NCBI RefSeq assembly: GCF_016086655.4
Contig: NC_052137.2
Location: forward strand, 19,197,041 to 19,261,040
DNA: 64,000 bases
DNA from: Lepeophtheirus salmonis
Lineage: Eukaryota; Arthropoda; Copepoda; Siphonostomatoida; Caligidae
Direction of reading: 5' to 3'
Below the pieces are notes generated by a model. That model worked only from the letters and a program-made list of their open reading frames with translations, was not told the DNA's origin and did not search any database. Positions 33,281 through 45,199 of this stretch are shown one piece after another; position 1 is the stretch's first letter; each line of letters starts with the position of its first letter. Both the position numbers and the translations under genes were made by a program.

Positions 33281-34960
33281 AGGATATTAAAAATTATCGT
33301 CCAATTTCTCTATTCAATACATTTTATAATATTCTAACGGGCATACATAACCAGAAGGGGGTTAAGATCCTTCCTTATGTTATATCCACAGCACATAAAG
33401 GTTTCATGAAGTCTAGTCGTCTAAAGGACATCCCCCGATTGTTTCAAGACGCTATGGATTATTGGGTTCGCACTCAAACAAAATACGTATTACTTCTCGT
33501 CCATTTGGAAAAAGCCTTTGACACATTTTCTCGTAAGTTAATTATAGAGCAACTTTCCCTGTATGGCTGCCCTATTAGCTTCGTAAAAATGATGTCAGCA
33601 ATTCTGTGAAGTGCTTCGTCAAAGATTGATTTATCAGGAGGGAGTAGCTCAACAAAATTTTGGATCAGAGGGGGAGCTCGGCAGGGTGTTCTACTTTCAC
33701 CTTCCCTCTTCATCATATGAATGAATAGAATATACTAGATGCTAATGAATGATTCCAGTATTGAAGGTCTAAAAATGAGAAACATGTCGTTAAAATGTAT
33801 GCTATATACAGACGACCATATTGTATTTCTTAAAGGGTGTGAAAAGGACTTACTGAAATATATTAATTCTTGCATGAAGGTAATCCAGATTTTCCCGGAG
33901 GAAGTCTGGGCTTACAATTAATCTGGGGAAGACAGAAAAATTCCTGAGGCCACACCTTGATAACTTTGCGTTCGTTACGTCGACCTTTCTACTGGGAATT
34001 GGAGTTGCTTTCCCCAACTATGAGGCTAGAAGCAAGAACGAAAATAAAATAATGAAGATGCTCCAAAGAAGTATCATGATTTATAGGATCATTCCCCTCT
34101 CTTGATACAAAGCACTGTTAGTATGGAACATTAACGTCCTTCCAAAAGTTTTTCATCTTATGAGGTACGTACAATTCTCTGTCAAACTGTGTGATGGCGC
34201 ATATAAGATTAGAAACGATCTGGTTTGGAAGCTTTCGAGGGCGTACAAGAGATAGAGTTAATACTCCCGACAAACGGCTGGGGACTTGGATCTCTAGACA
34301 TTAAGTCTATGTGGCAAACATTAAACTTCTCCTGGATCAAAAGACTCCTTGACTGTGAAAATTTCTAGGCTACAGAAATTAAAGAAAAGTTTATAGAAGT
34401 TACTGAATAAAGCATCAGGGAAAAATTATGTATGGGCCAACAGAACTCCTTTCAGTGATAAAAAAATACCAACTGTATTGGTAAGACATGGGATCATCAT
34501 GGTCCAGGATTTTCAATTCCGTGCTTCCCTTTCTTGGCACTATCGAGCCAATTAAATTTTAACCCGAGACTGAGGAGTAGAGATGAGTTTGCAAAGGTGG
34601 TCAACTTATATTCAGCTTGTCAATTCCTCTGCCAGAGGGAAGGGAGCTTGAAGGACTTTATACTATTAAAGAGGGCTCGAAAAAGTTTCTCACATCCTGG
34701 GGTCCATGTGTCAAACGGGCCTCTGATTCCATTCTTCTTCGCTGTGAGTTGTCTGAAAAATCAGACAGTTAGAAGAGCCGTATTCAACAGTCAGTGACGT
34801 ACTAACTCCGAAGTCCTCGTGAGGAGAAAAATGGAGAGGCTTGGTCTAAACTGAAACTCTTCACATGTGAGTCCGTGCATCGTATTCCCGAATCCTTTTT
34901 GTGACACAAAGCAAAAATGGTTTAGTTATAAATTAAATAAACTTCCTTCTACCTCTTTTA
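33281..34960 (+). pseudogene. LINE reverse transcriptase (L1-like), truncated
   Basis: The first block, DIKNYRPISLFNTFYNIL (33283), starts at the junction with the Tc1 relic. Next come HKGFMKSSRLKDIPRL, then LLLVHLEKAFDTFSRKLI (the D..KAFD block with the first Asp changed to His), then FWIRGGARQGVLLSPSLF (33659-33712), then KCMLYTDDHIVFL (33796-33834; YADD box as YTDD, both catalytic Asp kept). Later segments, WNINVLPKVFHLMRYVQF (about 34120-34170) and the open frame 34534-34797, fit the post-RT region of L1-like elements. The 5' endonuclease part and the 3' end are missing. Stops and shifts throughout. Confidence 0.88.
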
Positions 34961-35727
34961 TTTTTGCACTTGTATAGCTCCTGTGGTGAGAGTAGTAGAG
35001 GCTGAGATCTGGCTCCATTATAAGAAGAGGTTGAGGACTTCCGGCTGGCTGGTCTTGACGTCGGCAAATATGGAGGATGCTCTAAAGATAGAGTTTATCA
35101 TAGACAAAGTTCAGGGATAATTTATGTGGCAAAAGTAAACGATCAACCCGTGCCAGTAGGGATTGGAAAATTAATCAAAATATTGCTAATAGAGCTTGAC
35201 TCTTTTAAAAACAATGGATCCAATGTTTATTTAGGAAAGTAGGAGAGAAGATGTTTGCTGCTTTCATATTTATTAATCTCTTTTATATGTGTTTTTATTA
35301 ATATTATAATTTTACAATATTATTTCTGCTCGTTTCTACGAGTGCGTGGGAGGGTGATAAATCACATCAGTCATCACTCATCATACGAGGCGTTACGCTT
35401 CCTGTGCTTATAAAGAAGAAGAATATTCTTAAGATGGACAGGCGTGTACTAAAGTTTTCAATTAAGTAGCGAAACGCGACCGTTAGCCTGAGATAATAGT
35501 ATGATCAGTATTTGTCTTACTTTTTCGCTAGATGTCACTTTTCCTATGAGTTTATTCATTTATTTATACGGAAGATGTTAACACATTTTTTTTTTGTTTA
35601 TCAATATCTTATATTATATCATATTCTAGTCTATAAAAAGTTATATATTTAATTAGTTATATTACTTTTAAATTATAAATAAATTATGTCAGTTGACAAG
35701 AATAATCTTTTAGAGTCTTCGGATATT
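34961..35727. other. Spacer, possible LINE tail
   Basis: A frame at about 34974-35090 reads APVVRVVEAEIWLHYKKRL and TSANMEDALKIEF; it could be a far part of the same LINE or something else. Beyond 35270 it is AT-rich apart from a GC-richer patch at 35335-35510 that I cannot assign. Confidence 0.3.
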
Positions 35728-36104
35728 TTAATCTGTAAGGTCTGAAACCTGTCCTTCAAGGGAGCAGACAATCTTTTTGGTCATGCGAAGGTCCATTTTG
35801 AAGGGAATGAAAAAAACTTCGTCTAACCGAATCTCTTCCAATAATTTCAACTGCAACGCTATATACCTAACTTTTGGCAACTTTATCGAACATTCTCGGT
35901 TTCATATTTTGTAAGAGTATGATGAATTTTATAATTAAACTACTCCAAAGCATGAATACGATGTAGACTAATGTTCCAGTTGGTATCATCCAACAGTGGG
36001 AAGCAAAGCCACACAGTCAATTGACTAGCAGAGTTCTTCTCTAAAATTACTCTTGATATGGTTTGAAGCTCATCCGCTTCCTTGAAGGACAAGTTGCAGA
36101 GCTC
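35728..36104 (-). pseudogene. Unassigned coding-like relic, two consecutive open frames
   Basis: Two stop-bounded minus-strand frames without ATG starts sit one after the other. The first (36104 to 35940) reads ELCNLSFKEADELQTISRVI, LEKNSASQLTVWLCFPLLDD and NWNISLHRIHALE. The second (35880 to 35728) reads LPKVRYIALQLKLLEEIRLD, EVFFIPFKMDLRMTKKIVCS and LEGQVSDLTD. Amino-acid composition is protein-like and base composition is richer in GC than around it, and between the two, LTKYETENVR continues the same style in the first frame past its stop. I do not recognise the family. It may be a transposon protein or an old host gene. Confidence 0.4.
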
Positions 36105-36879
36105 TCAAAGACGAGCATTCTCAGAAGACTTCCATACATTCCTTTTATAACCTCACATAATGTATTACTAAAATAACTAAACTGTAGTTAATAAATAGTT
36201 ATTTATTAATACTAGAATTAGAATATATTCGTTATTCTACTTTTGTGACTCAAACCTATCTTGTTTTTATTGTAAAAAAACCATATATGAATGAAGATTT
36301 AAAAAGCTTTAATGATCGATCTCCTTGACTGAAAATCGGTGGTTGTATTTATCATATTATTGAAATAACAATTTGTGATATTACGTTTACTATGTTAAAT
36401 ATTAGTGAGTTTGATATATAACTTGTTCAATAAATATTGGTATTAGTTTACTTGGAATACATACATATATATATATTAAAAAAAAAAAAAAAAAGTTTTG
36501 ATTAATTCATATTTCCTCAAAATACAAATACGATTACTTGTTCTATTTGTTTTTTTTATGTTCAACTTTATATTACAAAAGTTTATGTTTTTTCTTTGCT
36601 TTACCTTTTTTTGTTAAAAGGGATAAAACATATATTAAAATACTTTTGAGAGGTTTTGATTAACTTTTTCGAATTTTGGAAGGAGGGTATCAGGAGAAGT
36701 TGTCTAATTTGAATAAAAATAATTTGTGTAAAATATGAACTTGAGGGAGTGGGTTTCAGAGGCTCACCATTACATACTGGATCGTCGAAAAAAGATTCCC
36801 CACAACTTTGTGGCCTTATATCTTGGGTTCTAGATTAAGAAAAGTTTTGTGAATTTCTACACAAGGTTCCGAGGATTCT
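36105..36879. other. AT-rich spacer
   Basis: An A run at 36480-36494 and TA-rich tracts. Nothing else is seen. Confidence 0.35.
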
Positions 36880-37514
36880 GAATATTTTTTTGTCGAAACA
36901 AAATCCGGGCGATATCGTTGTATTTTCAGATGAGGTGACTTTCACCCCGCATCCGGTGTTTAACCAGAAAAATGACCGGGTATTAACATTTCCCTACGTA
37001 TCCATGGATGACTCTGTCAGGTACGTGACCACCACAAAAAATACCTCGTCACATCCAACGGGAAAAAGATGACACCAGTCTGGTTACCCACCGGATATCG
37101 GATATCACCTTAAAGCTGATGATTACATCGAAATCCTGAAGAAGAAGATAGTTCCTTGGATCCAGGGGTCTGTCGTATGCCAGCTGGACATCTCCTCCCC
37201 CCCCAACTCTCACACACAGCCAACGCCGTCCAAAACTTCCTTGGCAATAATCTTTGCAAGAACATTGCTTACTGGGCTAAAGACTTCTGTCCCCCCTCCC
37301 GAGTCCTGACTTCGACCCACTAGACTACAGCATCTAGCTACATATTGAGACCAAGGCCTGTAACATTTGCCACCCAAACGTGAACTCCCTCATAGTCACG
37401 GTGGACAAGGCCTGGGCCTCAATGTCCACCAAGTACCTTCGGAAAACCTGAGCCACCTTCCAACCTCGCCTTGATCGCTGTATCACAGTTGAGGGCGGTT
37501 ATATTGATTAAAAA
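36880..37514 (+). pseudogene. Tc1/mariner-like transposase, catalytic half
   Basis: Starts inside the gene: NPGDIVVFSDEVTFTPHPVF (36902-36963; first Asp kept, SDEK as SDEV), then NQKNDRVLTF, then LKADDYIEILKKKIVPWIQG (37111-37170), then a broken second block (QLDISSPP with SHTANAVQNF in another frame), then SPDFDPLDYSI (about 37304-37336; third Asp kept), HIETKACN, VDKAWASMSTKYLRKT and a final RCITVEGGYID with a stop near 37511. The N-terminal DNA-binding part is missing and no inverted ends were found. Similar to the family at 24160-24740. Confidence 0.88.
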
Positions 37515-38454
37515 TTGTAATCATGAGAATAAAGTGGGGAATTTTTACTAAATTTCGTTAAAGTAAAAATATAAAAAAAAAGTAATGGGCGAAAAAAAGA
37601 AATCGATGAAAATTGTTGGTTCGTTTTTTTTAGGTGCAAAAAAATAAATTTTCAATGGAATATTCAATTGAAAGATTGAGTAAAGTTTGTTTGGAGATTT
37701 GTTTGTATATAAATTGGACACATAAAAATTATTATTTTACTGAAATATTTGTCATTTTCTGAATAATTTGTCCATTTTTTTCTCTTTTCTTCATCAAACG
37801 TCAATTTTTAATTTTTAAGAATAAATGACACAAAACGATGCATTTTGTTAATAAAATTTTAAGCAAGTATTATTCCGGGAGATTTTGTTACATAATTTAT
37901 GCAATATCAGCAAAAATGAACCAATTATCTAGGGTTATTTTTTTGACGACATTATTCTCCATATCCGTTTTGTTTTGCAACTTTGAAAAAAATAAATCTT
38001 ATTAGATTTGTATTCTTCTTTACAATGCTTATAAATGTTTTTATCTACATTTTTTGCAACATTTGTGCATAAAAGTCGTATTTTTTTACTTATTTCGATT
38101 TGATAATTTCGACTTCTCATCTAGACAAACTTTTTCGTGGGAGGATAACTAACCCATGGAACTTTATGTCGATATGTGGAATAAAGATTGAATTTTTCTT
38201 TTATAAGCATAATTTTATTCTCATAAAAGGGAAGTGTATCTATCTATTCTATGTTTGATTGTCTGGGGCGGACCAATTTTTAACAATGAGAGTCTGTAGC
38301 TATAGCTTAGCACTTCACATTAATTTTTTTATTTTATTTTAACCAAAAACCTTGTTATTTACCACATATATCGCTGAATGTGTTAATTTCCAAAGATCAA
38401 CCAACGAAAAAAGTATAGAAATACAAATTTTATACTAATTACTCTAATTGAATA
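37515..38454. other. AT-rich spacer
   Basis: A minus-strand Lys-rich frame at 37935-38120 is unrecognised. Nothing else is seen. Confidence 0.35.
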
Positions 38455-38880
38455 CTGGGTGTAGAAAAAGTAATGAGACTTTCTAAAAATATAGTTTTAG
38501 ATAGTTGTTTTTGATTAAAGTTCAGGTTATTTTTGAATAGCTTAGATTATAAGTCTTTGATTGATGTACATGTTGTAAACAAAAATGCTGTATTTGTCAC
38601 GATGAAGGCGAAAAGAGCCATCACAGGGAATTTAATCCGTGCTGAGATGAACCCCTCGGATATCATGAAGGCCTTAAACGTCTACAAGGCCACAGTCTGT
38701 TGGGTCAGAAATCACTTCACTGATGGGGATAACCTTTAAGATAAACTCAAGAGTGGAAGAACCACCAAGGTGAAGCCTGAAGACTTTATGGAGGCAATTA
38801 AGGTTAACCCAACGAAGAAAATGTCAAAGTACACGAATAAGAAAAAGATACATCGGTTTACTTCAACTTCAACTTCAAAC
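38455..38880 (+). mobile_element. Tc1-like element 5' end (family T4 copy 2)
   Basis: CTGGGTGTAGAAAAAGTAAT follows TA at 38453-38454 and looks like a terminal repeat. The frame 38533-38739 and its continuation read AKRAITGNLIRAEMNPSDIM, then NVYKATVCWVRNHF (helix-turn-helix), then KLKSGRTTKVKPEDFMEAIK and VNPTKKMSKYTNKKK. The last segment is almost identical to 33215-33280, which shows one family. The catalytic part is missing; similarity ends in a CTTCAA run at about 38862-38880. Confidence 0.75.
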
Positions 38881-41847
38881 TGATTTAGGACCTTTTTCTG
38901 TTTTTTTTTTCGGAGGAGACGTTGCGGAGATACAAGAAAGCTAGTGTTCTATATTAATAAAAAAATAGTTATAATTAATTAGTATGTTCTAATAGTATTA
39001 ACATTGGGTTATTTATTATTTCGGCATAATTAATCAGTAAATTTTAAAACTTAATCCTGATCTTATAAGTATTTTAGTCTGAACTTCGGGTAAAATACTT
39101 ATAAAACTCGAGATAAGTATCTGTTTAATTTTAGTTTCGGATCAGAGTCCAAAAGTTCATGTACCCGAAATTTACAAAAGTATTCAGCTCTAAAGATCTG
39201 AGCCGACCCGAATCTGAGAAAATTTGGATCCCACCTATCTTTTGCTATAATTGGTATTTGGGCTCATTGGAGGGTACAATCGGCAATTACATTTTCTTCT
39301 CTTCTTGACTTATTAGTTTTCTTCGGTTAATCATCAAGCTTGCTTATTAGCAAGCTCACTTTACCTTTTTACGTGAAGTAGAATTTGGTTCCTTTTCGCA
39401 GATTCTTCTGAACAAGTTTAGAAAAATAATATAAAAAGGAAGGTTTCTGATGCACATGATGGAACAAAACAAATTGTCCATTTAAATTTACTTTTAACTA
39501 ATGCTCGTTAGGCAGACATTGCTACAACTTTGTTAGCGCAAGATAATTCCCTCTTAAATTGTTTTGCCTTAAAGCAATTCTGCCTCATTATCGCATTAAT
39601 ATTAGAATAAATGTGGTTAATACGGCGTTATTGTATATTTTTGATATATTTTAACATAAATCAAAATATGTTATACTTATAAATATAATATTCTTATAAT
39701 ATAAAAATCTCACTATGGAATGTGTTCGTACCAGAATATAAGTAAAATAATTATTATAACATGAATAAACAAACGATTTGAATGGAAGAAGTGATATTCA
39801 CTTCTCTTTTTATTAATCCATCATTAGACATGATGGATTATTTATGTTAGAAAATACTAATGGATTGACGAACAAGTATAATAGGAGGGGATAACAAAAC
39901 TCCATTATTATTCTAATAGAAAAAACAAGGATTTAATGCATTGCAAAAAATTCCTTTCTACGTACTTTGTGAATGGCCCTCCAGGTGAATTTTGGAAAGG
40001 GAAGAAAAAATGGCATGCGTCACGAGGAAGAATGATAAAGTAATGTCTTTTCTGGTATTTCAAAGTGACGTCTTGTGGGATAAAAGTTTTTTCGTACCCA
40101 AGAAAATGTATTCCAACGTTAAGGTGCGTTTTCTCATTTAATTTCGTAGTTTGGAGACTTACCAATCTGAATATCAAATAATTACACTCAATTTTGTTTC
40201 CATACTAATTGAATAAAATTTGCCAATTTAAATTAATACACCTATTCTTGGAAAACTCAAAAATTAAATTTCAGATATGTAACTTAATCTAGTTTAGGAT
40301 TATGAACTTTGTTGATGGTGAATTTGATCAAAAATCATCTTGAAAATCTTTTCTTTTGGGGGTTTAATGTGTAAACCAAATCATAGGATAACTAAGTAAC
40401 AAAATTCTTACTTACTTCCGTTATGAAAAAATAGACTTGACTTTGGCCATATATTTTGACTGTAAATCTCAAACACCATGTCCTTTGATTTCGCTAAAAA
40501 AACTATTAGAACATGATTGAACTAATATCTAAATGTTTAAAAGTTGTTTAGAGTGGAAATTATATTTTTTTCGGAGTGTTTAATTTGTTCTCATATAAAT
40601 GAAATTATAAAATACAATTTCATTTGAAATGGTTTGTAAAGGTGTAATGTTTATAGAATTAAGCAAATCCTACAATTTAGAATCAATTTCTTTTCATAAA
40701 TGGTTATTGCTATATTAATATATTTCTTACACAAAACTAATGCTTCATCTAAACCATTGACTTTATTACTAAAATACAAATTAAATATAGAATGAACTTG
40801 TGCTGCCACTTAATAACTACCCCATTTATGCAAAATAATTTGGAGATAAAAAATACAGCATGATATTGGGTTTGAGATTTTTAATTTGTTCAAATAAATA
40901 AAATTTCACATTTAATGGTTTCTAGAGGTGCATCATTACTTATACATCATCTTTAATCTTCCAATAATTCTGCATAAATTAGCAAGTCTTTGAAATGATT
41001 GGCTAATTTAATCTTTTTGAATTTTTTTTATTTAACATAGTTATATTTAAATGATGTAATTAAACTCCTAATTCATAAGCTAAATTAGAAGCTACATTTT
41101 TATTGAATGACCCATATCTATTTTAATAACAGAAAGTTTGTTTATTTTTCTGTTTGTTACTTTGTCTGTTTGTCTGAACGTAAATTCAAGTCTAAAGATG
41201 GGTTGCCTGGATTTATTCTGAAAGCATATCTTTTCAATTTTTGTAATGATTATTTTTGACTTCATTTCATAAACTTTTTTAGGAAAACTCTAGAATGGCT
41301 TAATAAGGATACTATTAATAACAAATAGGAAGAAAATATGTAGTTGAAAAATGTGTGCTTAAGTAAATAAGTGAACCCACATTTAGAACTGCATTACTAC
41401 AATGTAGCAACGAGCGTGTGTAGCTATAGGTCAGTAAGTCATATAAAAAAGAAAAGAAAAGGAGTTTACATATATTTAGTCTTGTAAATACTGAACATTT
41501 TTTAACGTTGCGAGTTTTGAAGTTGTTAGTAACCTAAACATGTTTTTTTTTCTCAAACTCTTTATTTTCTATATCAGTTAAACAAATCTATATTATTAAA
41601 GTGAAGTTTCTCTGTTTGTCGTCACCTAATAAATCTAAAACAATGCTGGGTAATTCTGCTTGTATATATATAGGTATAACACAACGATTACCCTCAAAAT
41701 TTTATATTATAAAGTTTAACACATCGGGATATACGCAGTTGTTCAAAAGTTTTAAACCTGTCATTTTTCGTCATACCCCATTTACGGAATGAAATCCGGA
41801 AAAATAAGTATAAGTTCAATTAAAAAGTTAAATCTAAAACAAATTGA
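38881..41847. other. Long AT-rich stretch
   Basis: CCCGA/TCCGA words recur at about 39070-39230. A 7-bp-arm hairpin lies at 39346-39365. Two segments (about 40565-40660 and 40880-40945) share TTTAATTTGTTC, AAATAAATGAAATT-like and AATGGTTT.TA.AGGTG. The frame at 39908-40177 (minus) is unrecognised. Confidence 0.35.
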
Positions 41848-41950
41848 ACAGCTCATATCATCAAGGACTCTCTGATTGCCTCCGCCAAGGAGACAATGAC
41901 CAACATGCTAAAGAATTATCTAGAACGCCTGATTTTCCTTCCAGGGCGAT
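41848..41950 (+). pseudogene. Possible Tc1-like transposase C-terminal scrap
   Basis: One frame reads AHIIKDSLIASAKETMTNML and KNYLERLIFLPGRYTG, similar in pattern to the C-terminal helices that follow the third catalytic block (DSL.AS.....NM....L...). It directly precedes the small inverted-end element at 41954. Too short to be sure. Confidence 0.3.
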
Positions 41951-41953
41951 ATA

Positions 41954-42116
41954 CAGGGTGTAATGGATTCTGGAGATAGATACATCAAATGAGCTCTTTT
42001 TCAACATTAATAAATACAAATTCAAGCCAATTTTCAAGTAAATTCCCCGAAAAATGTGGTCTCAATGGTAATTTAAAGATTTTTGAAAAATGTACCAATT
42101 TAATTTTAACACCCTG
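41954..42116. mobile_element. MITE-like element, 163 bp
   Basis: CAGGGTGTAA at the left and its inverted counterpart TTAACACCCTG at the right are the only recognisable parts. TA precedes the left end and CA (decayed TA?) follows the right. No coding content. CAGGGTG ends are typical of mariner-derived MITEs. Confidence 0.55.
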
Positions 42117-43283
42117 CATATAGCTTTTAAATATGACACATGAACATCACAATCACTCGTTGCTAGATTGTTATTTTTTAGACCAAAAGGTTACACAATT
42201 CTAAGATATTAAGTGTACACTCAAAAATGAGCAGTACACAGACGAAGAATAGGCAAAATTTGCTTTATTCATTTAGATAAATCCCATTATGGCATTGCTT
42301 TTAATTATGACGGATTTGTGACGTCAGTAAAACGTTTTATTGTCAACTCATAATTAGCATAAGCAACTTTTTGAGTGTCGTTATGCGGAAAATCCTACAA
42401 ATATTATTTTTTTTATATTTTTCATTGCTAGACAACACATAATATTTCGGTTTATTTTATGTATCTATGTGTATTTAATCAAAAAACATTTATTCAGACT
42501 TTGTTCTTCACTTTTTAATAGTGTATATTAACTTTCATTCAATAGTAACAGATATTTATATAACAATTAAATAAGGTACCTTGAGGGAAAAGTATGAAAC
42601 TGAGTAGCTTGAGTGGCACTTACCTCTTTCTCTCACTCAAAACACATAAACAACGATCATCATAATTATTATCTCTTTTATATCTAGGTAGGAGAGATGG
42701 AATACACTTGCAACATTTGTTTTGTTCCTTCTCCAAGCTTGTTTGATATATTGTTTGAAAATATTTAAAAATGACAGCGTCTATTGGAAGAAAGATCCTA
42801 CTTTATCTATGAACCAAATTATGTCTCCTTGCCGAGCTACTCCGAGCTCCTTTTATTTAACCAGACAATTTCAGCATTACATCATTATAATTTGATGCAT
42901 TATTATTGTTACAATTTTGATCTTCTACTAAAACTTGTTTCGTAGCTTTTCATATAATGTTGAAAAAAAATTATGATAACAGATTGAGAAATAAATAATA
43001 ATAATATGGGTTGAACTAAAATGGAATCACCGTAGCTCATGGACTCTTTTACTATCTAGATGGCTCTCAAGTTAAATCAATGTTACTTTTTAACGACAAT
43101 TAGCAAGATTTTTTTCAAAAGTTCTCAATTTAATCAAATTCTCTCAACTCACTGAATACTCATATAATGAAATCCCCTAATTCCTGTAAGGGAACATCCT
43201 TTTAGATTGAAGGAAACAAGACTTGATGTTATTAGAAATGTCCAAGAGTGTAACTTTGATTTATTATTAAAGAATATCGGTAA
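42117..43283. other. AT-rich spacer
   Basis: A short inverted match to R-A (GTGGCACTTACCTCTTTCTC) lies at about 42613-42635. Nothing else is recognised. Confidence 0.35.
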
Positions 43284-43370
43284 TACCCGGCATTACCCGG
43301 AGTTATTAGACATCGATGAAGAGACAACCTTTGCTCTACAAATATAGATTTTCCTTATTAATATAGAAAG
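43284..43370. repeat. Dispersed repeat R-B, short copy
   Basis: TACCCGGCATTACCCGGAGT, TTATTAGACATCGATGAA and AGATTTTCCTTAT match both ends of 23139-23733, with about 500 bp absent between. Confidence 0.55.
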
Positions 43371-43815
43371 TAATCCCCACGATGTCCTCAGTGTCACTCT
43401 ACGTTTTTATGAGCATTTGCACACATAATTACTCAATACTTTGATGTTCTCTCCTGAATAATAATAAAAGCTAGAGAAAAAAAACCCAGCATTGCATAGG
43501 TTGCCAACAACAACAACAACAAATTCGATTACACATTTACTAAAGTTCCCTTTGCTCTCTCATTCTGTATAAATTTATTTAACCCTAACGATCAGTGAAA
43601 CTAAAATTCATATGTAATCACTTTTCACTGCTATCATTTCCATGATTAATCTAATGTCATAAACTAAAAACTCGCACAAAACCCTGGTAGCCATCAGTAA
43701 AATAGCAAACATTTGAATATATATCCACAATATAAAAACAATGGACTTTAAAGAGGGGGGAAAAATAAACATCTGATTGTTTATCATTTTAGTATCATTT
43801 AAAATTCGGTCCAGA

Positions 43816-43960
43816 CCAGGGGTCGGCAACCTTTTACACTCAAAGAGCCTTTTGAAACCATTTACTACGGAAAAAAAAAACTGAGAGCTACAGATACTTT
43901 TTGACATATAAAATAAAGCTAACATTCCAATCCATTAACTTATACATATGTGTGTGCATT
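43816..43960. mobile_element. hAT-type terminus, one end only
   Basis: CAGGGGTCGGCAACCTTTTA followed by CTCAAAGAGCC is the form of terminal repeat seen on many hAT non-autonomous elements. The matching inverted end was not found nearby, so extent and right border are unknown. A minus-strand frame 43608-43925 runs across it and is probably not a gene. Confidence 0.55.
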
Positions 43961-44834
43961 TTATATCAAAATCATAGCCCGTTATGGTGTCGTAAATGTA
44001 AAATTTTGATATTTTTATAGTCATTTTTCATTTAGTTATTATTTATTTGCATATAACATTCCTACTAATGATAGCTCACATAATATCATTATAAAAAGAA
44101 AGAAACCAATGATTCAAACAATTTCATTAAAAGTAATTGCGAAATAATGCAAACTTTATCAGGGATGTAATCACAGGGAGGCCTTTCCTGACTCGTCCGA
44201 GCCCCGAGTATGTGAAAATGTTATTTACAAGTATGTACCAGCATTTATCAATAATAGCTTTTTATATTTTTTTAAAGTGGATCTATTGGTGAAGAATGAT
44301 ACATTTAATTTCCAATATGATCTAAGTGTTACCTAAGAAAGGTAAAAGTGTCCCATAATTGGCGAATTGTTAGAGATATAAGGTGTAAGTGCTAAAAAAA
44401 ATCTATATGTTTGAGTCAAAAATATAATTTAGTCTGTTTTCAGAATTTCCCCAATTTTTTTTTGTAATACTTCATAGTTTTTTTTATGACAAAGGTCTTC
44501 ACGATAGTAATTTTAAATAATTCCCTTGAGGTCATTTTTATTCTTTAAATTACTAAAACCGTTATAATTAAACGCATACCTTCCAAATTGTCGAATAACA
44601 TAGAGATTCCTTAGAATTAGTATATTTTCCTCTTCTATTGACTATATTTAGGGAAATGTGTCAACCCCGTCCCTATTTCCTTTATATAATTACATTTTCT
44701 CTTTGATTCGATCAGACAGGACAAAAATATTTTTCAATGCACTAAACAAGAGAACACATTTTGCGATAAACAAGAGTTAAGTTTTTTGAACTTACTTTAC
44801 AATAAACTTGACATTGGATTTGAGTAAGAGCGTG
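43961..44834. other. AT-rich spacer
   Basis: No gene or clear repeat is seen. Confidence 0.35.
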
Positions 44835-45060
44835 AGTAGAAGGTGGGAACGAGACATATAGCATATCTGAATTTTGACCATTGTTAATATCAGCTACCTT
44901 TTAAATGTTCTTTTTTGTTGAGGGGTTGAATTACCGCTATAAAAAGGAAAACATTCTATATTTAAAATAGGATAAGTGCTTTTGAAAATATTTCAATCAC
45001 ATTTAAATTAATGCACCATATATGTCATAATATTTTGTAAGTGATAAATATTATTTCAAT
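44835..45060. repeat. Dispersed repeat R-A, partial copy
   Basis: TTAATATCAGCTACCTTTTA, GAGGGGTTGAATTAC and the following AAAGGAAAACATT match the first block of the copy at 11185. Confidence 0.5.
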
Positions 45061-45199
45061 TCAATGTTTTCGCAAAAAGATTTGACAAACTAAGTCAATA
45101 GATTTACTATTTATCTTTTAAATATGTTCAAGTATTTATTAAAAACTCCTCCATGGGCAGCAAATCAAGTTTCCAACTTAGACCCAATAACCTTCCATA

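Noticed and set aside
35335..35510. GC-richer patch considered as a tRNA, small RNA or promoter
   Set aside because: No cloverleaf, no A-box/B-box pair and no convincing TATA-initiator arrangement.
39340..39370. Short hairpin considered as a terminator
   Set aside because: Seven-bp arms without a following T run, and intrinsic terminators are not expected in this kind of genome.
43608..43925. 105-codon minus frame
   Set aside because: Runs through a hAT terminus and AT-rich DNA; hydrophobic low-complexity product without motif.
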